The translations under genes and the position numbers were made by a program. A DNA stretch of 62,750 nt from Micavibrio sp. UBA7689 (GTDB lineage: Bacteria; Pseudomonadota; Alphaproteobacteria; Micavibrionales; Micavibrionaceae), in contig DLGR01000034.1 in NCBI GenBank assembly GCA_002482805.1, positions 23,894 through 86,643 of the forward strand, written 5' to 3'. The notes under the pieces are model-generated. The model did not search any database, was not told the DNA's origin, and saw only the letters and a program-made list of their open reading frames with translations. Below, one piece after another: positions 18,953-27,923 of the stretch. How positions within the stretch are numbered: the stretch's first letter is position 1; the number at the start of each line of letters is the position of its first letter.

Positions 18953-18983
18953 AAAAAGGCCGTGCGTCAATCACGGCCTTTTC
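18953..18983 (-). terminator. Rho-independent terminator between the GST gene and ssb
   Basis: AAAAGGCCGTG and CACGGCCTTTT pair around a 7-nt loop. On the minus strand the stem is followed by a T run. It lies just after the glutathione S-transferase stop and upstream of ssb, so the two are probably separate transcripts. Confidence 0.8.
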
Positions 18984-19010
18984 GGTTATACCTCGGTTAT
19001 ATTAGTTACG

Positions 19011-19643
19011 CTACGCCGCGGCCTTATATTCTATATTCTCTTCCGCCAGCGCCTTTTGATAGGACGGGCGTGCCGAAATATTTTTGAATACCGCCTTGGT
19101 TTTGGGGCCGAATTTATAAGCGGCGGGGTTCCAGTTGGCGATGGTCGTCAAAAGGAAATCCGCGGCGGTGGGTTCGATACCCGCAAGATACGTGGTGCCG
19201 GATTTTTCCAGTTCGCCTTCGACATAATCCCACAATTGCTGGATTTGCGCGCGGGCGGCTTTCAACGCGCCCTCTTGTTGTTCCTGCGGCAGATTTGAAG
19301 AAATCCAGAATGTGCGGCCATAAGCGGGATGCAGTGTCGCGTTGGCGAACATAAGCCATTGCAAGGCCTGCGCGCGTTGTTGTCCAAGCTTCGGAAGAAG
19401 CGCGCCGTGTTTGTCGCATAGGTAAGTGATGATGGCGCCGCCTTCGATCATGCCCTTCCCGTCCTCGACGAGGAACGGTACGTTGCCGCGCGGGTTCAAT
19501 TTCAGATATTCGGGGTTTTTCAAGCCATCGGGGCCATCGCCTGCCACTTTGATGTAAACTTTGGGGTTCAGTCCCAATTCGTTCATGATGGCGTGAACGG
19601 CCATCGAGCAGGAACCTGCTTTGCTGTAAAGTTCATAAGACAT
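19011..19643 (-). CDS. Glutathione S-transferase, beta-class-like
   Basis: A 210-residue cytoplasmic GST. The N-terminal thioredoxin-like domain begins YELYSKAGSCSMAVH, with Cys12 at the position used for catalysis in bacterial beta-class enzymes. LNPRGNVPFLVEDG holds the cis-proline and MIEGGAIITYL binds the gamma-glutamyl group. The C-terminal helical domain covers about 85-205. AGGAG eight nt upstream of the ATG supports the start. The substrate cannot be predicted. Confidence 0.92.
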   Translation of the reverse strand: MSYELYSKAGSCSMAVHAIMNELGLNPKVYIKVAGDGPDGLKNPEYLKLNPRGNVPFLVEDGKGMIEGGAIITYLCDKHGALLPKLGQQRAQALQWLMFANATLHPAYGRTFWISSNLPQEQQEGALKAARAQIQQLWDYVEGELEKSGTTYLAGIEPTAADFLLTTIANWNPAAYKFGPKTKAVFKNISARPSYQKALAEENIEYKAAA

Positions 19644-19701
19644 GATTTTTCTCCTAGGTTTTTGTCAGTAATGCCACTGAACTAGACCGTCCGGTAAATT
19701 A

Positions 19702-20031
19702 TCAAGCCATGACGGGCGAAAATTTATCGAGGGTGTTTCTGATTCTGGTCAGGATGGGCGTGGCGTGAAGCCTTTTCGGCAGCTTCCTTTCATGATTCAC
19801 CATGCGCATGTCATAGCATTCCAGTTGCAAGCCGACCAACAGCATGTCCTCAGTTTCGCAATAGACTATATTTTGCAAAACCCCGCCGATCGAATGTGCG
19901 AGTTCCGCCTGCGGTGAGCCGCGTTCGGAGTTGATATTTTCAAGTCTATCTTTGAGAGTCATAAGGGACAGGACGTCTGCTGCGACTGCCAGTTGAAAAG
20001 CGACCGTGGTTGAGATCTGTAACTTTCCCAT
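19702..20031 (-). CDS. Hypothetical protein (109 residues)
   Basis: A 109-residue predicted cytoplasmic protein that I do not recognise. The first half is helical (VAFQLAVAADVLSLMTLKDR) and may bind a partner; the tail is basic (NHERKLPKRLHATPILTR). There is no signal peptide or membrane segment, no cofactor motif and no clear ribosome-binding site. It lies upstream of the GST gene and divergent from uvrA. Confidence 0.55.
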   Translation of the reverse strand: MGKLQISTTVAFQLAVAADVLSLMTLKDRLENINSERGSPQAELAHSIGGVLQNIVYCETEDMLLVGLQLECYDMRMVNHERKLPKRLHATPILTRIRNTLDKFSPVMA

Positions 20032-20143
20032 AGTGTTTATGGATAATACTGTTTTACTTCAGACGCAACTAATATTGCGCCACCGTTGAAAAATACCCGT
20101 TGCATCGCCATATCACCTCATATTATAAGCATACAGGCACATA

Positions 20144-20158
20144 GAACAAAGTAGGAAC
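20144..20158 (+). promoter_or_regulatory. LexA (SOS) box in front of uvrA
   Basis: GAAC-AAAGTAG-GAAC is a direct repeat with exactly seven nt between the half-sites, the alphaproteobacterial LexA operator (GTTC-N7-GTTC on the other strand). It abuts the uvrA ATG, so LexA bound here would block early transcription or initiation. Its position in front of an excision-repair gene supports the call. Confidence 0.8.
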
Positions 20159-23011
20159 ATGCTTAAGACACTGGCGGTTCGCGGGGCTCGTGAACATAAC
20201 CTCAAAAACGTGAACGTAGACATCCCGCGCGACAAGTTGGTCGTGATTACGGGACTTTCCGGTTCAGGCAAATCATCCCTCGCTTTCGACACGATCTATG
20301 CCGAAGGCCAGCGGCGCTATGTGGAATCTCTGTCCGCTTATGCACGCCAATTCTTGGAGATGATGCAAAAACCCGATGTGGATTCCATCGAAGGTCTTTC
20401 GCCTGCCATTTCCATCGAACAAAAAACCACTTCAAAAAATCCGCGCTCCACCGTCGGAACGGTGACGGAGATTCATGATTACATGCGTCTTCTCTGGGCG
20501 CGTGTCGGGATTCCCTATTCGCCAACTACGGGTCTGCCGATCGAATCGCAATCCGCCTCGCAAATCGTCGACCGCATCATGAAGCTGCCCGAAGGCACAA
20601 AGCTTTATATTCTCGCGCCGACCGCGCGCGGCCGCAAAGGCGAATACAAAAAAGAATTTAAAGAGTATCAGGCCAAAGGCTTCCAACGTGTGAAAGTCGA
20701 CGGCAAGATCTATGAAATCGGCGAAGTGCCCGAGCTCAACAAAAAAATCAAACACGATATCGAAGTGGTCGTGGACCGCATCGTAGTGCGCGGCGACCTG
20801 GGCAACCGTCTGGCGGATTCCGTCGAAACCGCATTACGCCTCGCCGATGGTTTGATGATTGCGGAAGAGGCCGACAACGGCAAACAACATCTTTATTCCG
20901 AGAAATTCGCCTGCCCTGTGTCGGGTTTCACGATTGCCGAAATCGAGCCGCGTCTGTTCTCGTTCAACTCTCCCCACGGCGCCTGCCCTGCCTGTGATGG
21001 TTTGGGCGAAGTTTTAAGCATGGATGAAGACCGCATTGTGCCCGACCAAACCCTGTCTATCGATGACGGCGCGGTTGTGCCATGGTCGAAAAACTTTTCA
21101 CGCTACTACATGCAAACGCTCGAGGCCGTCGTTAAAGACATGGGCGGCAAAATGAACACGCCGTGGAACAAGCTGAAAGAAGATGTCCGCAACGCGGTTT
21201 TGTACGGCACGGAACATGACGTGACGTTTACCTATGATGACGGCGCGCGCTCCTACAAAACCACCAAACCGTTCGAAGGCGTACTCCCCAATCTTGAACG
21301 CCGCCTTTTGGAAACGGATTCGAACTCCGCCCGCGAAGAAATTTCGCAATATCAGGCGAGCACACCATGTGAAGATTGCAAAGGCTATCGCCTGAAACCC
21401 GAAGCGCTGGCCGTGAAAATCGCCAAGCATCATATCGGAGAAGCATCCGAGATGAGCATCGAAGCTGCGCATGAATGGTTCGGCACGCTCGAGAAAAAGC
21501 TGGACAAGCAGCGCGCCGAAATCGGCGGACGTATCCTCAAAGAAATCAACGATCGCCTTACGTTTCTTATGAATGTGGGCCTCGACTACCTCACCCTTTC
21601 GCGCGGTTCCGCTACACTGTCGGGCGGCGAGAGCCAGCGTATCCGTCTTGCCTCGCAAATCGGCTCTGGCCTGACGGGCGTTTTGTATGTTCTTGATGAA
21701 CCCTCCATCGGTCTGCACCAGAAAGACAATCACCGCTTGCTGGAAACGCTCAAACATCTGCGTGACATCGGCAACACGGTTATCGTGGTCGAACATGATG
21801 AAGATGCCATTCGTCTGGCCGATTATCTGATCGACATGGGCCCGGGTGCGGGCGTGCATGGCGGCCAGATCGTCGCCGAAGGAACGCCGGCGCAGGTTTT
21901 CAAAAACAAAAAATCACTTACCGCGAAGTATATGACGGGCGAAAAAGAAGTCCCCGTCCCTGCAGAGCGCCGCAAGGGTAAAAAAGGTTTGAGCCTGAAA
22001 GTTTCGGGCGCATCCGGCAACAACCTCAAAAACATTTCCGCCGAAATTCCGCTCGGTACCTTCACCTGCGTAACGGGCGTATCCGGTTCGGGCAAATCCA
22101 CCTTTACCATCGACACGCTGTTCCGCGCTGTATCGCAAAAGCTGATGGGTAGCAACGAACGTCCGCTTCCTTATAAAGAAATCAAAGGCGTCGAATTCCT
22201 CGACAAGGTTATCGACATCGATCAATCGCCCATCGGCCGTACGCCGCGTTCGAACCCCGCCACTTACACGGGCGCGTTCACGCCGATCCGCGATTGGTTT
22301 GCGGGACTGCCCGAAGCAAAGGCGCGCGGCTATGGGCCGGGGCGCTTTTCGTTTAACGTAAAAGGCGGACGCTGCGAAACCTGTGAAGGCGACGGCGTCA
22401 TCAAAATCGAAATGCACTTCCTGCCCGATGTCTATGTGACGTGCGAGGCGTGCAAGGGTAAACGCTATAACCGCGAAACGCTCGAAGTGAAATTCAAAGA
22501 TCATTCGATCGCCGATATCCTCGACATGACGATCGAGGACGCGGCCGATTTCTTCAAGGCCGTTCCGACCATCCGCAAGATCATGGAAACGCTTAAAGAG
22601 ACGGGTCTTGGGTATATCAAAGTCGGGCAACCCGCCACGACATTGTCGGGCGGCGAAGCCCAGCGCGTGAAACTATCCAAGGAGCTGTCCAAACGCTCGA
22701 CGGGCAAAACGCTTTATATTCTGGATGAACCCACCACGGGTCTGCATTTCGAAGACGTGCGGAAATTGATGGAGGTCCTCCACACCCTTGTCGACCAGGG
22801 CAACACGGTGGTCGTGATCGAACACAATCTGGAAGTTATCAAGACGGCGGACTGGGTCATCGATATCGGGCCCGAAGGCGGCCACAAAGGCGGCACCATT
22901 CTGGCCACCGGCACGCCGGAAGAGATATGCAAGGTCAAAGGCAGTTACACAGGCCAGTATCTGAAAGATGTTTTGCGCAAAAAATCCGCACTCAAAATCG
23001 CGGCGGAATAA
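20159..23011 (+). CDS. uvrA: Excinuclease ABC subunit A
   Basis: UvrA is the damage-recognition ATPase of nucleotide excision repair. At 950 residues it is full length. It has two ABC modules: Walker A GLSGSGKSS near residue 31 and GVSGSGKST near 639, with signatures LSGGESQRI and LSGGEAQRV. Zinc-binding segments include CEDCKGYR and GGRCETCEGDG with CEACKGKRYN. The first zinc site reads CPVSGF then CPACDGLG, missing one cysteine, which I recall as common in alphaproteobacterial UvrA. A LexA box directly precedes the ATG, so SOS induction is likely. Confidence 0.98.
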   Translation: MLKTLAVRGAREHNLKNVNVDIPRDKLVVITGLSGSGKSSLAFDTIYAEGQRRYVESLSAYARQFLEMMQKPDVDSIEGLSPAISIEQKTTSKNPRSTVGTVTEIHDYMRLLWARVGIPYSPTTGLPIESQSASQIVDRIMKLPEGTKLYILAPTARGRKGEYKKEFKEYQAKGFQRVKVDGKIYEIGEVPELNKKIKHDIEVVVDRIVVRGDLGNRLADSVETALRLADGLMIAEEADNGKQHLYSEKFACPVSGFTIAEIEPRLFSFNSPHGACPACDGLGEVLSMDEDRIVPDQTLSIDDGAVVPWSKNFSRYYMQTLEAVVKDMGGKMNTPWNKLKEDVRNAVLYGTEHDVTFTYDDGARSYKTTKPFEGVLPNLERRLLETDSNSAREEISQYQASTPCEDCKGYRLKPEALAVKIAKHHIGEASEMSIEAAHEWFGTLEKKLDKQRAEIGGRILKEINDRLTFLMNVGLDYLTLSRGSATLSGGESQRIRLASQIGSGLTGVLYVLDEPSIGLHQKDNHRLLETLKHLRDIGNTVIVVEHDEDAIRLADYLIDMGPGAGVHGGQIVAEGTPAQVFKNKKSLTAKYMTGEKEVPVPAERRKGKKGLSLKVSGASGNNLKNISAEIPLGTFTCVTGVSGSGKSTFTIDTLFRAVSQKLMGSNERPLPYKEIKGVEFLDKVIDIDQSPIGRTPRSNPATYTGAFTPIRDWFAGLPEAKARGYGPGRFSFNVKGGRCETCEGDGVIKIEMHFLPDVYVTCEACKGKRYNRETLEVKFKDHSIADILDMTIEDAADFFKAVPTIRKIMETLKETGLGYIKVGQPATTLSGGEAQRVKLSKELSKRSTGKTLYILDEPTTGLHFEDVRKLMEVLHTLVDQGNTVVVIEHNLEVIKTADWVIDIGPEGGHKGGTILATGTPEEICKVKGSYTGQYLKDVLRKKSALKIAAE

Positions 23012-23911
23012 TTACAAAGAGTTTTTGAAGACCGCCATATGGGGATGCGGCTCGCTGGAACGGGAAACGGCAACGCTCCCTTGCTTATCACATTCTACAA
23101 TCGTTTTTCCCGTAGACGTCGCATATTCATATCTAAATCCCTCAAATCTTTCCTGAGGATTAAAATGAGGCTCCACCTGTTCAGCATCCAATATCATCAA
23201 GCTAAGACTTCCAGGATCTTCCACATTATTGATATAGGCAACAGAGTCATATCCCCTCTCTTTTAAGCGCTGCATAACGCGCTCAGCTATATCTTCGCAT
23301 GGATAAATTTCCTCAACGAAAAGTTCGTTGTCTATTTCTTCATGATTAAAAAGACCACTTGCATATAATACTGCGCGGTTACCAAAGAAATTAGTCTGTC
23401 CCACATCGGGCATAAAAAACGGATTTTTTACTTTCGCTTTTACAGCAAGGAAAAAATCTCCATCAAAACTTTCTGCCTTGTCATTCCCTATCTCCCCCGC
23501 TCTTAATGATTTTTCATTCGTGTAATAATCAGGGTCGTTTACATCGTTCCCTAAGTATACATTGCGGCATTGATAGGCCTTGGCGTACGCGGCAGACAAT
23601 GTGCCAAAATGCATCATGGGATGCGCCTCATCGGCTTTATGCTTTTTACTGTAATCCATATTTCTGTAGTGATAAAAAGTAACAGGATTGCCTTCGACAT
23701 CACTAAGATATTCTGTTGCTTTTCGATACGCTGAGACAATGCGGCGGCCCTCCAGCCGCAAACCATGTCCGAATTCCGTTCCGCTCAAACCTTCTATATA
23801 TGCATTTATACCCTCGGCTTGGGCGAGCGCATCGTCCTTAAACTGCCCTTCTGACCATGCTAGATAGAGTGCCAATTCTTTGGGGTCTGTAATCATGTCA
23901 ATATTATACAT
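23012..23911 (-). CDS. ADP-ribosyltransferase-like orphan protein
   Basis: A protein of about 300 residues whose C-terminal two thirds resemble the ADP-ribosyltransferase domains of phage polyvalent proteins and toxins. VTFYHYRN fits the first beta strand with the NAD-contacting His, MMHFGTLSAAYAKAYQ fits the second motif, VKNPFFMPD follows, and RGYDSVAYINNVED fits the third motif with the catalytic Glu. This is motif reading only. The start is uncertain: ATGs at 23959, 23911 and 23896 are in frame, none with a good ribosome-binding site, and TATAAT-like boxes lie upstream of 23911. The DNA is visibly AT-richer than its neighbours. It meets the uvrA stop with no spacer. Confidence 0.75.
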   Translation of the reverse strand: MYNIDMITDPKELALYLAWSEGQFKDDALAQAEGINAYIEGLSGTEFGHGLRLEGRRIVSAYRKATEYLSDVEGNPVTFYHYRNMDYSKKHKADEAHPMMHFGTLSAAYAKAYQCRNVYLGNDVNDPDYYTNEKSLRAGEIGNDKAESFDGDFFLAVKAKVKNPFFMPDVGQTNFFGNRAVLYASGLFNHEEIDNELFVEEIYPCEDIAERVMQRLKERGYDSVAYINNVEDPGSLSLMILDAEQVEPHFNPQERFEGFRYEYATSTGKTIVECDKQGSVAVSRSSEPHPHMAVFKNSL

Positions 23912-23967
23912 AATTTTGAAAGTCAGATAAACTTTGCCATTATAGGAATTATATCCCATAATGACGA

Positions 23968-24177
23968 ATGATTTTTTCGCAAAAAACCCACCACCATCAC
24001 GAAAATACGCTTTTGCCGCACTGGTTCGGGCTGAAAACACGCCCCTTTGATTTCATTGGGAAATGCGCCCTGAAATTAAAAAAACGGGCAAACGAACTAT
24101 TAGTGGAGGGAGAAAAAGCGGCGAACGAACTGAACAACCTGCCGCACCGCACAAAAACCATTGCAGAAAACGCATAG
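23968..24177 (+). CDS. Doubtful small ORF divergent from the ART-like gene
   Basis: A 69-residue frame with a hydrophilic helical second half (KLKKRANELLVEGEKAANEL). It has no ribosome-binding site and resembles no family I know. It is listed because it lies head-to-head with the ART-like gene, a place where a partner protein could sit. It may equally be non-coding. Confidence 0.25.
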   Translation: MIFSQKTHHHHENTLLPHWFGLKTRPFDFIGKCALKLKKRANELLVEGEKAANELNNLPHRTKTIAENA

Positions 24178-24229
24178 CTGGTATTATATTCTTCAATACT
24201 GATTCACCCCTGATTTTACGGAGTTTTTG

Positions 24230-25513
24230 ATGGTTGGAGCCGATATAGCGTGGATGCTGGTCGCGGTTGCGTTGGTGCTTTTGATGACGCCGGGCGTCGC
24301 TTTCTTTTACGGCGGCATGGTGCCTGCAAAATCCGTGGTATCGACCAAGTTCCAGTCTTTCGCCTGCATCGGCGTTGTCGGCCTTCTCTGGGCGGTGTGC
24401 GGATACTCCCTGGTGTTTACGGGAAGTGAAACGGATTACGGTTTCATCGGTGGTTTCGAACATGCCTTTCTGAAAGGCGTGGGTATCGAACCGAACCCCG
24501 CTTACGGTTCCACAATTCCGCATGTTTTGTTCATGCTCTTCCAATGCACTTTCGCGATTATCACCCCCGCACTTATTACGGGTGCCGTCGCAGAAAGAGT
24601 GCGCTTTAAAGCGTGGATCGTCATCATGGCGGCTTGGTCGCTCATGGTTTACGTGCCTGTCGCGCACTGGGTGTGGGGTCCGGGCGGATGGATTTTCAAA
24701 ATGGGCGGTCTGGATTTCGCAGGTGGGCTTGTCGTGCACATGACATCGGGTTACGCCGCGTTGATCGCCGCGCTGATGCTGGGCAACAGAACGGGATTCA
24801 AACCCGAAGAAACCAACAACAGTTTTTCGGTTCTCCTCGTCATGCTAGGCGGCACGATGCTGTGGTTCGGTTGGTTCGGCTTTAACGCAGGCTCCGCGCT
24901 CGCCGCCAACGGGCTTGCGGGTCAGGCCGCGGCCACCACCTTCTTCGCGGCGGCCACGGCCATGTCCGTGTGGATGATGATGGATTGGATTTTGTCAGGC
25001 AAACCTTCCGCAGTCGGTGCGATGGTGGGCGCGGTCGCGGGACTCGTCGCCATCACACCGGCGGCGGGCTTTGTCACGGTGCAGCCCGCACTTTGCATCG
25101 GCGCTATCACAGCGGTCGTGTGCAATTACGCCTGCAAGCTTATCAAGCAGAAATTAAAAACCGATGACACGGTGGATGTGTTCGCCTGTCACGGCGTCGG
25201 CGGAACTGTAGGGACAATTTTAACCGCGGTGTTCGCAACCAAAACCATCAACCCTGCGGGCGCCGATGGTTTGCTCTATGGCGGTACGGCATTGTTGCAG
25301 GCGAATGTGATCGGTGCGCTGGCGGTTATTTCCTACACCATCGCTATGACGGCGTTCATTTTCTGGATCGTCGGCAAGATAATGCCGGTACGCGTTTCGA
25401 AACAGGATGAAGATACGGGCCTTGATATGACCCAGCACGGCGAGCGGGCGTTTGTTGTCAAACGCCCACCCCTATCATCCGTACCGTCGCCGAAGAAAGC
25501 CGGCAACGCCTAG
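24230..25513 (+). CDS. amt: Ammonium transporter Amt
   Basis: An inner-membrane Amt/MEP/Rh channel for ammonium, about 427 residues, with eleven expected helices. Typical segments are GVAFFYGGMVPAKSV, the first pore histidine in VVHMTSGYAAL and the second in VDVFACHGVGG, plus ITGAVAERVRF. The ATG at 24230 is chosen because ACGGAG precedes it at about six nt. No separate cleaved signal peptide is obvious. The usual glnK partner is not adjacent. Confidence 0.96.
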   Translation: MVGADIAWMLVAVALVLLMTPGVAFFYGGMVPAKSVVSTKFQSFACIGVVGLLWAVCGYSLVFTGSETDYGFIGGFEHAFLKGVGIEPNPAYGSTIPHVLFMLFQCTFAIITPALITGAVAERVRFKAWIVIMAAWSLMVYVPVAHWVWGPGGWIFKMGGLDFAGGLVVHMTSGYAALIAALMLGNRTGFKPEETNNSFSVLLVMLGGTMLWFGWFGFNAGSALAANGLAGQAAATTFFAAATAMSVWMMMDWILSGKPSAVGAMVGAVAGLVAITPAAGFVTVQPALCIGAITAVVCNYACKLIKQKLKTDDTVDVFACHGVGGTVGTILTAVFATKTINPAGADGLLYGGTALLQANVIGALAVISYTIAMTAFIFWIVGKIMPVRVSKQDEDTGLDMTQHGERAFVVKRPPLSSVPSPKKAGNA

Positions 25514-25516
25514 ACA

Positions 25517-25996
25517 TTAGTCACGACCGTGTCCTCGGCCGCGGCCTCTGCCTCTATGGTCGTCGTGGCGATCATGATGGCGGTCATTCCAACCATAGCG
25601 GCGATTGTCGTACTTATAATACTTGTTGCCTCTATAATGGCCGTTATGCGACCAGATGAACAACGGCGCGGGGGCGTAGTTGCGTCGGTATACAGGACGT
25701 TGGTCGTAATAAACAACGCGCGTCGGCTGGATATACCGGTTGTTGTCGCGGATCACGTAATTGACGTTGCTCGCATTATCGGGAATATTGTAACGCGGGC
25801 TTTCACCGACAATCTGCCAATCGCCGTTGGGTTGAAGACACGCCGTGCCATAGGCCTCCTGCGTGCGGTTGCCGATATATACGGTGCGCGTATATTCGCG
25901 GCAATAATCGCCCGCCTTCGCGTCGCTTGGCGCAACTGCCAACCCGGCCGCGGCCACAGACATACCCAGAATTAGTGTTTTGATTGTTTTTAACAT
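25517..25996 (-). CDS. Secreted basic protein with His/Arg-rich tail
   Basis: A 159-residue exported protein. The start at 25996 is preceded by GGAG and gives a signal peptide (MLKTIKTLILGMSVAAAGLA, cleaved near SDAKA). The mature N-terminus (REYTRTVYIGNRTQEAYGTA, then CLQPNGDWQIV) resembles the conserved C-terminal block of the rickettsial 17-kDa surface antigen family. The C-terminus is Tyr/Arg/His-rich and ends in HRGRGRGRGHGRD, which could bind metal or nucleic acid. It is convergent with amt, with three nt between the stops. The function is unknown. Confidence 0.8.
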   Translation of the reverse strand: MLKTIKTLILGMSVAAAGLAVAPSDAKAGDYCREYTRTVYIGNRTQEAYGTACLQPNGDWQIVGESPRYNIPDNASNVNYVIRDNNRYIQPTRVVYYDQRPVYRRNYAPAPLFIWSHNGHYRGNKYYKYDNRRYGWNDRHHDRHDDHRGRGRGRGHGRD

Positions 25997-26109
25997 GGAC
26001 TTGTTCTCCGTATTGTTTGGTCCCACGTAGTTTTAACGGGCCATTAACCCAAACCCTTCGTCTTCCTTTTGCGTTTTTCATTTTTATTACATGTGCTAAT
26101 AGTTTCCCT

Positions 26110-26775
26110 ATGACGGGCACACAAAAGCCATTTTTGGTGGGAATTTCGGGAGGTTCAGGCTCGGGCAAAACAACGCTCGCCGAACGATTGGCCGCGCGGC
26201 TTGCCCCGCGCCATTCGACCATCATCAGCGAGGACCGCTATTATAAGGATACGCGCGGCCTTAAAAATTACGATCCGCGCACCTATAATTTCGATGTGGT
26301 GGATTCCCGCGATTACGATTTGCTCGAAATACACCTGCATGATCTGAAATCCGGCAACGCCATCAATGCACCCCGCTATTCTTTTGCCACGCACACGCGT
26401 TTGGAAGAAACCGACCAAATCAGTCCCACCGACGTCATGATTTTCGAAGGCATTCACGTGCTTTCAACGGACCGTATCCGCGATTTGTTCGATCTGACGA
26501 TATATGTTGATACGCCCGACGATATACGTTTCCTTCGCCGCATTCTGCGAGATACAAAGCCCGAAAGCGAAGGCGGACGTTCCCGCGATTGGCGCGGCGT
26601 GGTCGAACAATATCTGACCACGGTGCGCAAAAGCCATGCCGAATTTACCGCCCCAGCGCGCGAAAAGGCCGATATTGTTTTGCTCGATGAATGCACAGAT
26701 GTGGAGAAGCCTGCGCAGGATATGGTCGATAAGCTGTTGGAACCTGTATTTAAAAGCCCAAAGTACCGTATTTAA
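26110..26775 (+). CDS. udk: Uridine kinase family protein
   Basis: A 221-residue P-loop kinase of the uridine/cytidine kinase (Udk) family, which phosphorylates pyrimidine nucleosides for salvage. Walker A is GGSGSGKTT near residue 14. SEDRYYKD carries the substrate-binding Asp, NFDVVDSRDYD matches the family NFDHPDAFD block, and MIFEGIHVL is the Walker B strand. The lid is LRRILRDTKPESEGGRSRDW. The ATG at 26110 is chosen as the canonical start (MTGTQKPFLVGISGG). It is divergent from the gene starting at 25996. Confidence 0.9.
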   Translation: MTGTQKPFLVGISGGSGSGKTTLAERLAARLAPRHSTIISEDRYYKDTRGLKNYDPRTYNFDVVDSRDYDLLEIHLHDLKSGNAINAPRYSFATHTRLEETDQISPTDVMIFEGIHVLSTDRIRDLFDLTIYVDTPDDIRFLRRILRDTKPESEGGRSRDWRGVVEQYLTTVRKSHAEFTAPAREKADIVLLDECTDVEKPAQDMVDKLLEPVFKSPKYRI

Positions 26776-26834
26776 CGGAACCATCCCTCGATTGAAGCGT
26801 TCTTCCTTGAGCACCCCATCAAAGGAGAATTTTC

Positions 26835-27206
26835 ATGGATTACAATACCCCCAATAACCCTAATACAGCCCCCAACAAATATGAGGAGCGCCCCAGCAGA
26901 TTGCCGCTTTTCCTCACACTGTTTGTGCTTGCCGCGCTCGCGATAGTCGCCATCGTCGCAATAACGCCGCGCGAGACGATGCCGCTTGTTACGAACGATC
27001 AGGTTTCCCCTGCAGCCGGTGACGTCACGGCATCTCCATCTACAACGCCTAGCGATACCGCACCGATGGTTGACGGCGGCCCCGTTACGGATGCAGACCG
27101 CGATCCGACATCGGAAACCAATCCCGATATTTCGGTTCAAAGCACGGACACGGGCCAGCCAATGCCTGAAGCAGATGGCGCAGGCGGCACACCTATAGCG
27201 CCGTAA
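26835..27206 (+). CDS. Small single-pass membrane protein with low-complexity tail
   Basis: A 123-residue protein with AAAGGAG seven nt upstream of the ATG. A short hydrophilic N-terminus (residues 1-22) is followed by one transmembrane helix (LPLFLTLFVLAALAIVAIVA) and an acidic Thr/Ser/Pro/Asp-rich tail of about 75 residues with no visible fold, predicted to lie in the periplasm. I recognise no family. It may be co-transcribed with the uridine kinase gene 59 nt upstream. Confidence 0.75.
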   Translation: MDYNTPNNPNTAPNKYEERPSRLPLFLTLFVLAALAIVAIVAITPRETMPLVTNDQVSPAAGDVTASPSTTPSDTAPMVDGGPVTDADRDPTSETNPDISVQSTDTGQPMPEADGAGGTPIAP

Positions 27207-27218
27207 TTTTAGGAGAGT

Positions 27219-27303
27219 TGGTGCGGGTGGCCGGAATCGAACCGGCACTCCTTGCGGAACCAGATTTTGAGTCTGGCGCGTCTACCAATTTCACCACACC
27301 CGC
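27219..27303 (-). tRNA. tRNA-Leu (CAA)
   Basis: A complete class II tRNA of 85 nt on the minus strand. The acceptor GCGGGTG pairs with CACCCGC. The anticodon stem-loop CCAGA-CTCAAAA-TCTGG gives anticodon CAA, a variable arm follows, and the T arm carries GGTTCGATTCC. The discriminator is A and CCA is encoded. It reads the leucine codon TTG. Confidence 0.97.
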
Positions 27304-27401
27304 AAATATTGTGTATGGAAGGGGATAGATACCCCTTCCATTACAATATAGGCCTGTAAAAATCTATGAGAAAATCCAAGAAAATTGGGTATCATGGGTC
27401 C

Positions 27402-27920
27402 ATGAAAGATTTGGCCCTGAAACTGCTTACTCCTACCCGCCGTGCCCTTCTGGTTTTTGGCGGAATTTCGGCCCTCGCGCTGGCCATCGCCTTTGCCGCC
27501 CAGTTCAGCGGCCTTGCCCCTTGTGTCCTGTGCATTTACCAAAGATGGCCCTATCTGGCGGTTATTCTGCTATCCGCGTTCGGTATTTTCGGGCATCAGA
27601 AATACCCTAATGCTCCTGCCGTGGCCCTTACCCTCACCCCGTTCATATTTCTTTTGAATGCCGTTTTTGCGTTCTATCACACAGGCGTGGAACGCCATTG
27701 GTGGAAATCATTTCTGGAAGGATGCTCTATCCCTGATATGAAAGGGAATATCACAGATGTATTAGCCCAGATACAGGCTGCGCCCGTCGTGCGCTGTGAC
27801 GAAATTCCATGGACCGATCCCGTGCTCGGGCTGTCCATGGCGAATTACAATGTACTGCTGTGTTTGGTTCTGGCCATCGCCGCGCTTTGGGCGCTCGCCA
27901 AAAACAGGGGCGTTAAATAA
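27402..27920 (+). CDS. dsbB: Disulfide bond formation protein DsbB
   Basis: An inner-membrane quinone-linked oxidase that re-oxidises DsbA. It is 172 residues from the ATG at 27402; an upstream ATG at 27366 would add 12 basic residues and neither has a strong ribosome-binding site. Four hydrophobic helices are visible. The first redox pair is CVLC (Cys41/Cys44), followed by IYQRWPY. The second periplasmic loop has Cys108 (EGCSIPDM) and Cys132 (VRCDEIPW), the expected second pair. It ends tail-to-tail with a 40-residue membrane protein gene. Confidence 0.93.
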   Translation: MKDLALKLLTPTRRALLVFGGISALALAIAFAAQFSGLAPCVLCIYQRWPYLAVILLSAFGIFGHQKYPNAPAVALTLTPFIFLLNAVFAFYHTGVERHWWKSFLEGCSIPDMKGNITDVLAQIQAAPVVRCDEIPWTDPVLGLSMANYNVLLCLVLAIAALWALAKNRGVK

Positions 27921-27923
27921 CGC

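Noticed and set aside
20930..21000. Missing zinc-finger cysteine in UvrA
   Set aside because: The CPVSGF form is, as far as I recall, the usual alphaproteobacterial sequence, so it is not a defect.
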